A model generated the notes under the pieces. The model searched no databases. It saw only the letters and a program-made list of their open reading frames with translations, and was not told where the DNA came from. DNA of 64,000 nucleotides. Source: Streptomyces sp. NBC_01445 (GTDB lineage: Bacteria; Actinomycetota; Actinomycetes; Streptomycetales; Streptomycetaceae). Made by a program: the position numbers and the translations under genes. Within the stretch, counting starts at the first letter, position 1. Each line of letters starts with the position of its first letter. Of the stretch, positions 56,869 to 64,000 are shown piece by piece. Location of the stretch: contig NZ_CP109485.1 in the NCBI RefSeq assembly GCF_035918235.1, forward strand, positions 4,278,001 through 4,342,000, given 5' to 3'.

Positions 56869-58392
56869 TCAGGCGAACCGCTGGCCCGCCGAGCCGTCGC
56901 AGTTCTGGAGCCGTACGTTGTCCTTCGCCGAGGCGAGGGTCAGGCACAGGCCCGTCGAGGCGGCCGGGCGCAGGGTGTCGCCCTGGCGGACGAACTGCTG
57001 GTTGGTGCCGCCGTGGCAGTTCCACAGGACGAGGGCCGTGCCCGCCCTGTAGGCGCTGTCGGGGACGTCCACGCAGCGGTCCTGGGTGAGTTCGGAGTGC
57101 AGGGACTTGCCGGCCGTGTCGTACCACCAGCCCTGGTTACGGGTTCCCGAGCAGTCCCAGCCGATGACGGCCGTGTTGTTCGCGCTGCTCGCTCCCTTGG
57201 CGTCGGCGCACGTGCCGGTGCCCGCGTTCTTCAGTGGCCGGTAGGCGTCGTCCCAGCCGCCCTTGTAGAGCTTGGGGGTGCCGGTGCTGGCCGGATCGGC
57301 GCAACCTGCTTCCTGGTAGCCGGAGTTGTAGAGCTGGGTGAGGCAGGAGGCGAAGGCGCCGTGGCCGCGCACGTTCGGGTGGAAGGACTGGCGCACGGAG
57401 TTGGAGTCGGGCGGGAACGGGTTGGAGATGTCCACGTAGAGGCCGCGGGCCCAGGCGTCCTCCATGCAGACCTCGTGGCCCTGGAAGAGGCGGGAGTTGT
57501 CGAGGTAGACGGCGCCGGACTCCTGGGCGGCCTTGCGCATGCCGCGTTCGAAGGCGGGCACGGCGGCGTTTCGGCCCCAGGCGGCGTCGGAGTCGTAGCC
57601 GAGGCAGCCGCCGGGGAGCTTGCCGGGGAAGGCGGGGTTGTCGTGGATGTCGGGGCCGATGGGGCTGGGGTAGCCCATGACGACGAGCTTGTAGTCGCTG
57701 TCGGCGTAGCCCGCGCCGCGCATCACGGTCTTCAGGTCGGCGACGGTCGACTCGACCTTGGGCACGAGCCCGTCGACCCTGGCCTGCCAGCCCGGCGCGT
57801 ACTTGGGCTCGCACGCGCCCTGGAGCGTGAGGTAGCGGGTCACGCAGTCGGTCATGACGGGACCGAACTGGAGGTCGTCGTTGGCGCCCGCGACGAGCAC
57901 GATCATCTTGATCTTCGTATTGCGCGCCTTGACGGCGAGAGAGTCGCTCTGCACCAGCTCGTCGGCGTACTGCTTGCTGCCGCCGATGCGGATGTTTCCG
58001 GTGTACGCGCCCGAGCAGGAGACGTTGTACGTCTCGTCGGCCGGGATCCCGGTGCGGTGGATGGCGGAGTCGGGCGAGCGGTGGCACCAGTTGTCCGGCC
58101 CGTTCGTGCCGGCCTCGTAGGTGCCGACGCCCTCCCCCGAGATCTCGCTGTCCCCGAGCGAGATGAGGGCGGTCCTGCGGTCGGCGAGGGGCCGTTCGGC
58201 CGGGTCCCCGTAGAGCTTGACGGCCTCGGCCGCACGGATCTTCTCCAGGTCCGGCGGGAGCGGGCTGGTGGCCGCGGCGGCGGGTGCCGCGGACGCGGTC
58301 GGCGCGGTCAGGCCGACGAGTGCGGCGGCCGTCGCCGCGACAACGGCGACGGCGCATCTGATGCTGGGTCTGGTGCGGTGCAGGACGTTCAT
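56869..58392 (-). CDS. Secreted SGNH/GDSL hydrolase with C-terminal ricin-type lectin domain
   Basis: 507 residues. The signal peptide has a cleavage site near residue 36 (TASA-AP). The catalytic Ser 82 is in ISLGDSEISGEG, the oxyanion Asn is in VAGANDD, and the Asp/His block ends in SFHPNVRGH. Paired cysteines suit an exported protein. The last 130 residues form a beta-trefoil (CBM13/ricin B) with QxW-like repeats NQGWW, NQQFV and GQRFA. It is probably an extracellular esterase or lipase targeted to polysaccharide. It is divergent from fumC; the shared gap has TTAC/GTAA repeats. Confidence 0.9.
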   Translation of the reverse strand: MNVLHRTRPSIRCAVAVVAATAAALVGLTAPTASAAPAAAATSPLPPDLEKIRAAEAVKLYGDPAERPLADRRTALISLGDSEISGEGVGTYEAGTNGPDNWCHRSPDSAIHRTGIPADETYNVSCSGAYTGNIRIGGSKQYADELVQSDSLAVKARNTKIKMIVLVAGANDDLQFGPVMTDCVTRYLTLQGACEPKYAPGWQARVDGLVPKVESTVADLKTVMRGAGYADSDYKLVVMGYPSPIGPDIHDNPAFPGKLPGGCLGYDSDAAWGRNAAVPAFERGMRKAAQESGAVYLDNSRLFQGHEVCMEDAWARGLYVDISNPFPPDSNSVRQSFHPNVRGHGAFASCLTQLYNSGYQEAGCADPASTGTPKLYKGGWDDAYRPLKNAGTGTCADAKGASSANNTAVIGWDCSGTRNQGWWYDTAGKSLHSELTQDRCVDVPDSAYRAGTALVLWNCHGGTNQQFVRQGDTLRPAASTGLCLTLASAKDNVRLQNCDGSAGQRFA

Positions 58393-58413
58393 GACGCCTC
58401 CCCGATTTGGGTG

Positions 58414-58440
58414 TTACCCGAGGTATTTACTGGCGGGTAA
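58414..58440. promoter_or_regulatory. TTAC/GTAA dyads in the divergent SGNH hydrolase-fumC promoter
   Basis: TTACCC (58414-58419) pairs with GGGTAA (58435-58440), and the right part alone, TTACTGGCGGGTAA (58427-58440), is a 14-bp dyad of the shape used by TetR-type acyl-CoA-responsive regulators in actinobacteria. It lies 22 bp upstream of the hydrolase start and 57 bp upstream of fumC. The regulator is not identified. Confidence 0.45.
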
Positions 58441-58496
58441 GAGGCTTGGGAATAGCCAGAACAAGACAAGTGCTCACGTTTTACGGAGGGATGACG

Positions 58497-59915
58497 ATGA
58501 CGACGGCGATGAATGACGGCGGCGGCGACAGCGGCCGGTACCGGATCGAGCACGACTCCATGGGCGAGGTACGGGTCCCCGTGGACGCCAAATGGCGGGC
58601 CCAGACGCAGCGGGCCGTGGAGAACTTCCCCATCTCGGGCCAGCGCCTGGAGCGTGCCCACATCGAGGCGCTCGCCCGCATCAAGGCAGCCGCGGCCCAT
58701 GTGAACGCCGAGCTCGGCGTCGTGGACAAGGACATCGCGCAGGCGATCGCGGAGTCGGCCGGCGAGGTCGCCGACGGGCGCTGGGACGACCAGTTCCCCG
58801 TGGACGTCTTCCAGACCGGCTCCGGCACATCGTCCAACATGAACACCAACGAGGTCCTCGCGACCCTCGCGACGGAGCGCCTCGGCCGCGACGTCCACCC
58901 GAACGACCATGTGAACGCGTCCCAGTCCTCGAACGACGTCTTTCCGTCGTCGATCCACATCGCGGCCACCGCCGCCGTCACCCATGACCTGATCCCGGCG
59001 CTCGGCCATCTGCGGGCGGCCCTGGAGCGCAAGGCGGACGAGTTCGCCGACGTCGTGAAGTCGGGGCGTACGCACCTCATGGACGCGACGCCGGTGACCC
59101 TCGGGCAGGAGTTCGGCGGGTACGCGGCGCAGGTCGCGTACGGCGTCGAACGCCTTCAGGCCTCGCTGCCACGCCTGGCCGAACTGCCGCTCGGGGGAAC
59201 GGCGGTGGGCACGGGGATCAACACGCCGCCCGGGTTCTCGGCCGCCGTCATCGCGGAGGTGGCGCGGACCACGGGCCTGCCGCTGACCGAGGCGCGCAAC
59301 CACTTCGAGGCGCAGGGCGCGCGTGACGGCGTCGTGGAGACGAGCGGGCAGCTGCGGACCATCGCCGTCGGCCTGACGAAGATCGCCAACGATCTGCGCT
59401 GGATGGCGTCGGGACCCCGCACCGGACTGGCCGAGATCAGCCTGCCGGACCTCCAGCCGGGCTCGTCGATCATGCCGGGCAAGGTGAATCCGGTCATTCC
59501 CGAGGCGGTGCTCATGGTCGCCGCTCAGGTCACGGGGAACGACGCGACGGTCGCCGCCGCGGGCGCCGCGGGGAACTTCGAGCTCAACGTCATGCTGCCG
59601 GTCATCGCCAAGAACGTCCTGGAGTCGATCAGGCTGCTCGCCAACGTCGCGCGCCTGCTCGCCGACCGGACCGTGGACGGCATCACCGCGCACCGCGAGC
59701 GCGCCCGCGAGTACGCCGAGTCGTCACCGTCCGTGGTGACCCCGCTGAACAAGTACATCGGCTACGAGGAGGCCGCGAAGGTGGCCAAGAAGTCGCTGGC
59801 CGAGCGGAGGACGATCCGCGAGGTCGTCCTGGAGGGCGGCTACGTGGAGCGCGGCGACCTCACGGTCGAGCAGCTCGACGAGGCGCTGGATGTCCTGCGG
59901 ATGACGCGTCCGTAA
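58497..59915 (+). CDS. fumC: Class II fumarate hydratase
   Basis: 472 residues. The ATG 58497 is chosen because GGAGGG ends 6 nt before it; an ATG two codons earlier touches that site directly. Family signatures are [27 protein letters not shown] (catalytic His) and [11 protein letters not shown]. It catalyses fumarate to malate without iron and is oxygen-stable, unlike the class I enzyme encoded nearby. Confidence 0.95.
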   Translation: MTTAMNDGGGDSGRYRIEHDSMGEVRVPVDAKWRAQTQRAVENFPISGQRLERAHIEALARIKAAAAHVNAELGVVDKDIAQAIAESAGEVADGRWDDQFPVDVFQTGSGTSSNMNTNEVLATLATERLGRDVHPNDHVNASQSSNDVFPSSIHIAATAAVTHDLIPALGHLRAALERKADEFADVVKSGRTHLMDATPVTLGQEFGGYAAQVAYGVERLQASLPRLAELPLGGTAVGTGINTPPGFSAAVIAEVARTTGLPLTEARNHFEAQGARDGVVETSGQLRTIAVGLTKIANDLRWMASGPRTGLAEISLPDLQPGSSIMPGKVNPVIPEAVLMVAAQVTGNDATVAAAGAAGNFELNVMLPVIAKNVLESIRLLANVARLLADRTVDGITAHRERAREYAESSPSVVTPLNKYIGYEEAAKVAKKSLAERRTIREVVLEGGYVERGDLTVEQLDEALDVLRMTRP

Positions 59916-59988
59916 CAGCGTTCGGCGACTGACCGAATTCGTGACGCGCACCGCGGCGTCATGTGTCGGGGGCACCTAATATCTGTCC

Positions 59989-60681
59989 ATGACGGACCGG
60001 ACGAGCATTCTGGCAGGTGAGACCGACGGCAGCGTTGGGCGCTGGGCGCCCGGCAGCCGGATTCTGTGGCGGTACCGGACGAACGGCGGGGACGGCTTCC
60101 ACATCTGCCGCCCTGTCACGGTCGTCGAGGACAGCGCCGAGCTGCTCGCCGTGTGGCTGGCACCCGGCACCGAGTGTGTGAGACCGGTCCTGGCCGACGG
60201 CACACCGGTGCACGAGGAGCCCCTGGCCACCCGGTACACGAAGCCGCGCACCGTCCTGCGCGACCGGTGGTTCGGCACCGGTGTCCTGAAGCTGGCACGG
60301 CCCGGCGAGCCCTGGTCGGTGTGGCTGTTCTGGGAGCCGGGCTGGCGGTTCAGGAACTGGTACGTGAACCTGGAGCAGCCGCGGGTGCGGTGGGCCGGCG
60401 GCGTGGACTCCGAGGACCACTTCCTCGACCTGTCGGTCTACGCGGACCGCACCTGGCGCTGGCACGACGAGGACGAGTTCGCGCAGGCGCAGATCGCGGG
60501 CCTGATGAGCGCGGCGCAGGCCGAATCCGTACAAAGAGCGGGGCGCGCCGCGGTCGAGGTGATCGAGGGCTGGGGGCACCCGTTCCCCGACGGCTGGCAG
60601 CACTGGCGGCCCGATCCTGCGTGGCCGGTTCCCGCGCTTCCGGGTGACTGGAACCGTACGCCCGCGCATGTGTCCTCATGA
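59989..60681 (+). CDS. DUF402 domain protein (possible nucleoside diphosphatase/phosphatase fold)
   Basis: 230 residues. The core WLFWEPGWRFRNWYVNLEQP and VDSEDHFLDLSVYADRTWRWHDEDE contain the conserved Asp/Glu/Tyr residues of DUF402, a fold shared with nucleoside tri- and diphosphatases and FomD. Metal-dependent phosphohydrolase activity is likely; the substrate is unknown. The ATG 59989 lies 73 bp after fumC, possibly with its own promoter. Confidence 0.85.
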   Translation: MTDRTSILAGETDGSVGRWAPGSRILWRYRTNGGDGFHICRPVTVVEDSAELLAVWLAPGTECVRPVLADGTPVHEEPLATRYTKPRTVLRDRWFGTGVLKLARPGEPWSVWLFWEPGWRFRNWYVNLEQPRVRWAGGVDSEDHFLDLSVYADRTWRWHDEDEFAQAQIAGLMSAAQAESVQRAGRAAVEVIEGWGHPFPDGWQHWRPDPAWPVPALPGDWNRTPAHVSS

Positions 60682-60807
60682 GACCCTTGATGCGCCCCCG
60701 TGGTTCAAACGTAGGATCGTCCTCCGGAAGTGCGCACAGGTACAACTCTTCGCGCTTGCAGCAGGTCTGACACGATGTCAACGAGGTCATCGAGGGGCGG
60801 CGGGACC

Positions 60808-61515
60808 GTGAGTCACGGCAGCGAGGGTTACGAGACGTACGGGAGCGGCCGCCGGACCCCGGCGCCGGACCGTACGGGCCAGGCCGAGGCCTTCGACGCG
60901 ATCGGCGCCCGCTACGACGACGCCTTCCCGCACAAGGAAGGCCAGTTGGCCGCGGTGGACGCGCTGCTCGCAGGACTCGCACCCGGCTCGCGCGTGCTCG
61001 AGGTCGGCTGCGGCACGGGAGTTCCGACGAGCCGTCAACTGGCCGACGCGGGGCACTCCGTGGTCGGCGTGGACCTGTCGGCCGGCATGCTGGAACTCGC
61101 CCGCAAGAACGTCCCCGAGGCCGAGTTCCACCAGCTGGACCTCGCGTCACTGAGACCGGAACCCGGCGAGGAACAGGGCGAGTTGGGCGAGTTCGACGCC
61201 GTCACCTGCTTCTTCACGCTGCTGATGCTGCCGCGCACCGAGATCCCTGCGGCGCTGCGGCTGCTGCGCTCGATGCTCCGGCCGGGCGGGCTGCTCGCCC
61301 TGTCGATGGTCGAGGCCGATCTGGACGACACCGAGATTCCGTTCCTGGGGCACACAATCCGGGTATCGGGATTTCTGCGGGACGAGCTGCGCCAGGTCGT
61401 ACGCGCCGCGGGACTGGAGATCACCGGCGAGCACACGTACGCGTACGCTCCGGCGAGCACCGATGTACCACCCGAACACCAGCTGTTCTTCAACTGCCGG
61501 CGTGCCGGGAAGTGA
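60808..61515 (+). CDS. Class I SAM-dependent methyltransferase
   Basis: 235 residues. Motif I VLEVGCGTG is followed by VVGVDLSAGMLELAR and FDAVTCFFTLLMLP, the usual Rossmann-like methyltransferase blocks. The C-terminus contains GLEITGEHTYAYAP. The start GTG 60808 has GAGGGG about 10 nt upstream; ATG 60775 is an alternative. The methyl acceptor is unknown. It lies 49 bp before the GAF-SpoIIE phosphatase gene on the same strand. Confidence 0.87.
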   Translation: MSHGSEGYETYGSGRRTPAPDRTGQAEAFDAIGARYDDAFPHKEGQLAAVDALLAGLAPGSRVLEVGCGTGVPTSRQLADAGHSVVGVDLSAGMLELARKNVPEAEFHQLDLASLRPEPGEEQGELGEFDAVTCFFTLLMLPRTEIPAALRLLRSMLRPGGLLALSMVEADLDDTEIPFLGHTIRVSGFLRDELRQVVRAAGLEITGEHTYAYAPASTDVPPEHQLFFNCRRAGK

Positions 61516-61564
61516 AGCGGCACGTCATTAGGCGCGCAGCCCAGGACGGACGGATTCGAAACGC

Positions 61565-63727
61565 GTGACGGAGCACCCCACCTCCCACGAGGGCCGCCGG
61601 CCGGCCGCCCGCCCCGCCGCCCCCGCGGACCCCCGCGGGGCCCTGAGGCGCGCCTCCGACGCGCTCCCCGCACAACAGGGGCGCCCCGGAGCGACCGCAT
61701 CCGCCGACGACGCCGATCCCGCGCGCCGAGGGCCCGCGTCGGGCGCCTCCGTACCGCGCGGCGCCGCGCCCGAGCACTCCGGAGCCTCACCCGTACCCGA
61801 GCAGCCGCCACGTCGTGAGAGCGGTGGCGGTGGCGTGCCCGGGAGGCGCAAGCCCGGTTCCGCTTCCGGGGACGCCGACAGCGCGCCCGAACACGCCCTG
61901 TCGGACGCCGGACCGGACGATCCCCACCGGCCGAGGCCCGTGCCCGACCGGCGGAGCGGACAGCCGCGCCCGCCGGGGACACCCGTCCCGATGCGGCGGG
62001 ACGGGGACCGGCTGCGCTTCGTGGGTGCCGCGACCCGGCGGATCGCCCGCGGGATAGACCTCGACGAGATCGTCATGGGCCTGTGCCGCGCGTCCGTACC
62101 CACGTTCTCCGACGTGATCCTGGTCTATCTGCGGGACCCGCTGCCGGTCGGCGACGAGCGGCCCTCCGGGCCCGTCGTGCTGCGGCTGCGCAGGACGGAC
62201 CGGCTGCGCCTCATCGAGGAGGGCGCCGAGGATCCGGACACCGACGGCGGCGGACTCCTGACGATGGCCGCCGGCACCGCACAGGGCGACCCCGTCACCG
62301 CCGAGCTGTGCGAGGTGCGGACCGGCGGCGCGCTGGCCGAGGTACTGCGGGGCGTACGGCCCGTGTTCGCGGACTCGCCCGCCGCCCTGGCCGCGCTGCC
62401 GGAGCTGCTCGGCGACGACCCGGACCTCGCCCTGCCCACCGGGCAGCGGGCGATCCTCGCTCCGCTGCGCGGGCGCCGCCGGGTCATCGGTGCGGCCGTC
62501 TTCCTGCGCCGCCCCGAGCGCCACGCTTTCGAGAACGACGACCTGCTGGTCGCGGGGCAGCTCGCCACGCACAGCGCGCTCGGCATCGACAAGGCCGTCC
62601 TGTACGGCCGCGAGGCGTACATCGCCGACGAGCTCCAGCGCACGATGCTGCCCGAGACGCTGCCGCGGCCGACAGGCGTGCGCCTCGCGTCCCGGTATCT
62701 GCCGGCCGCGGAGACCGCGCGCGTGGGCGGCGACTGGTACGACGCGATTCCGCTGCCCGGCAGCCGCGTCGCCCTGGTCGTGGGTGACGTCATGGGCCAC
62801 TCCATGACGTCCGCCGCGATCATGGGCCAGCTCCGTACGACCGCGCAGACCCTCGCCGGTCTCGACCTGCCGCCGCAGGAGGTCCTGCACCACTTGGACG
62901 AGCAGGCCCAGCGCCTCGGCAGCGACCGCATGGCGACCTGCCTGTACGCCGTCTACGACCCGGTCTCGCACCGCATCACCATCGCCAACGCGGGCCACCC
63001 GCCGCCGGTCCTGCTGCATCTGGGCGGCCGCGCCGAGGTGCTGCGCGTCCCGCCGGGCGCGCCGATCGGTGTCGGCGGGGTCGACTTCGAGGCGGTCGAG
63101 CTGGACGCCCCGGCGGGCGCGACGCTCCTCCTCTACACGGACGGTCTGGTCGAGTCGCGGCTGCGGGACGTGTGGACCGGGATAGAGCAGCTGCGGGAGC
63201 GGCTCGCCGCGACGGCCCAGCTGACCGGACCCGACCATCCGCCGCCCCTTGAGGCGCTGTGCGACGAGGTCCTCGACATGCTCGGCCCGGGCGACCGGGA
63301 CGACGACATCGCGCTGCTCGCGGCCCGGTTCGACGGGATCGCGCCGAGCGACGTCGCCTACTGGCTCCTCGACCCCGAGGACGCGGCGCCGGGCCGGGCC
63401 CGCCGCCTGGCGCGCAGCGCGCTCGCCCGGTGGGGCCTGGAGGAGCTGACGGACTCGGTGGAGCTCCTCGTCAGCGAGGTCGTGACGAACGCCGTGCGGT
63501 ACGCGTCCCGGCCCGTCACGCTGCGCCTGCTGCGGACCGACGTGCTGCGCTGCGAGGTCGGCGACGACGTGCCACAGCTGCCGCGGCTGCGCCAGGCCCG
63601 CGCCACCGACGAGGGCGGGCGCGGCCTGTACCTGGTCAACAGGCTCGCGCGGCGCTGGGGCGCGACGCGGCTGAGCACCGGCAAGGTCGTGTGGTTCGAG
63701 CTGGCGCACGGGAACGGCACTGCCTGA
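61565..63727 (+). CDS. GAF-SpoIIE phosphatase with C-terminal HATPase domain
   Basis: 720 residues from GTG. About 150 disordered Pro/Arg/Ser-rich residues precede a GAF domain (about 155-345), a SpoIIE PP2C phosphatase (about 365-590; GGDWYDA, GDVMGHS, RDDDIALL) and an anti-sigma-type ATPase (about 605-715; N-box SEVVTNAVRYA, G-box EGGRGLYLV). It is the second such multi-domain switch in the window; this one lacks PAS domains. It probably controls sigma-factor partners in response to a signal bound by GAF. The gene ends at a long palindromic terminator. Confidence 0.91.
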   Translation: MTEHPTSHEGRRPAARPAAPADPRGALRRASDALPAQQGRPGATASADDADPARRGPASGASVPRGAAPEHSGASPVPEQPPRRESGGGGVPGRRKPGSASGDADSAPEHALSDAGPDDPHRPRPVPDRRSGQPRPPGTPVPMRRDGDRLRFVGAATRRIARGIDLDEIVMGLCRASVPTFSDVILVYLRDPLPVGDERPSGPVVLRLRRTDRLRLIEEGAEDPDTDGGGLLTMAAGTAQGDPVTAELCEVRTGGALAEVLRGVRPVFADSPAALAALPELLGDDPDLALPTGQRAILAPLRGRRRVIGAAVFLRRPERHAFENDDLLVAGQLATHSALGIDKAVLYGREAYIADELQRTMLPETLPRPTGVRLASRYLPAAETARVGGDWYDAIPLPGSRVALVVGDVMGHSMTSAAIMGQLRTTAQTLAGLDLPPQEVLHHLDEQAQRLGSDRMATCLYAVYDPVSHRITIANAGHPPPVLLHLGGRAEVLRVPPGAPIGVGGVDFEAVELDAPAGATLLLYTDGLVESRLRDVWTGIEQLRERLAATAQLTGPDHPPPLEALCDEVLDMLGPGDRDDDIALLAARFDGIAPSDVAYWLLDPEDAAPGRARRLARSALARWGLEELTDSVELLVSEVVTNAVRYASRPVTLRLLRTDVLRCEVGDDVPQLPRLRQARATDEGGRGLYLVNRLARRWGATRLSTGKVVWFELAHGNGTA

Positions 63728-63735
63728 ACCTGGAT

Positions 63736-63779
63736 ACGCGAGTGGGCCCGGAACCGTACGGTTCCGGGCCCACTCGCGT
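63736..63779. terminator. Bidirectional terminator, 44-bp perfect palindrome
   Basis: Both 22-bp arms are exactly complementary with no spacer (centre at 63757/63758), between the phosphatase gene and a convergent gene whose stop is at 63789. Cruciform-like symmetry this long is unusual but fits a terminator used from both sides. Confidence 0.8.
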
Positions 63780-63788
63780 GCGTCACTG

Positions 63789-64000
63789 TCAGCCGGTGAG
63801 GCCGCGTGGTCTGTTGCTGCCCGAGTCGTCCGGGTTCTCCGGGACTCCGATCGTCGGCGACGAGGGGTCCGTCGGGGGCGTGACGCCGCCTGACGGCTCG
63901 TCGGTCGGCGGGGTGGTCTCCGGGCTCGACTCCGGGGTGCTCGGCGTCGTCGGCGGAGTGGACTCCGGGGTGCTCGGGGTGTTCTCCGGGGTGGACTCGG
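63789..64000 (-). CDS. Pro/Thr/Ser-rich C-terminal end of an unidentified protein, partial
   Basis: The minus-strand frame is open from the window edge to TGA at 63789-63791. The visible 70 residues are short repeats of the type STPES, NTPST and ETTPPT, then a Gly/Asp/Pro stretch ending in RPRGLTG. This is the pattern of an exported linker or wall-spanning tail, as at the ends of Streptomyces penicillin-binding proteins. From memory, a penicillin-binding protein gene occupies this place in S. coelicolor, but the part seen does not prove it. Confidence 0.65.
   Translation of the reverse strand, partial: ESTPENTPSTPESTPPTTPSTPESSPETTPPTDEPSGGVTPPTDPSSPTIGVPENPDDSGSNRPRGLTG

Overview
The window is high-GC actinobacterial chromosome and almost certainly comes from a Streptomyces. 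The evidence is third-position G/C bias, frequent GTG/TTG starts, a bldK-type oligopeptide importer beside typA, a WhiB-like regulator, large PAS/GAF/SpoIIE phosphatases fused to histidine-kinase-like ATPase domains, and polyphosphate glucokinase next to ispH. From memory, the gene order matches the core-chromosome stretch of S. coelicolor from about SCO5121 (left) down to about SCO5040 (right). I found no rRNA, tRNA, CRISPR array, transposase or prophage gene. No gene has an in-frame TTA (bldA-dependent) codon that I could find.

Left part (1-20 kb). The end of an S9 peptidase is followed, on the minus strand, by two complete five-gene oligopeptide ABC importers: an unnamed one (439-6128) and the probable bldK operon (7667-13895). 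A SxxK serine hydrolase gene lies between them. Next come a long non-coding leader or promoter region, the translational GTPase gene typA, and an orphan 803-residue peptide-binding lipoprotein with an unusual charged insertion.

Centre-left (19.8-31.7 kb). A heme-free-type succinate dehydrogenase operon on the plus strand comprises a small acidic protein, a five-helix membrane subunit with a Cys-His cluster, and the flavoprotein and iron-sulfur subunits. It is followed by a TPM-domain membrane protein paired with PspA (envelope stress), a PAS-GAF-PP2C-ATPase signalling phosphatase, an anti-sigma-like ATPase, a Nudix hydrolase and a 63-residue SPOR-like protein.

Centre-right (31.8-44 kb). This is a transport and catabolism block. 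It holds an NCS1 nucleobase permease with an unusual eight-cysteine tail, a GntR/UTRA regulator divergent from a secreted GH65 glycosidase, a cassette of solute symporter, DUF3311 protein and amidase with a double-length Lrp/AsnC regulator upstream, and a SNF2-family helicase.

Right part (44-64 kb). Mostly housekeeping: ychF, a DUF6542 membrane protein, ppgK-ispH, an amino-acid permease, xseA-xseB, a RutE-like nitroreductase, DUF4245, glpX, a WhiB-like gene, a DUF1707 protein, a class I fumarase, a secreted SGNH hydrolase with a ricin-type lectin domain, class II fumarase fumC, a DUF402 protein, a methyltransferase, a GAF-SpoIIE-ATPase phosphatase, and the Pro/Thr/Ser-rich end of another gene. 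Many convergent or terminal positions carry near-perfect hairpins, which mark transcript ends.
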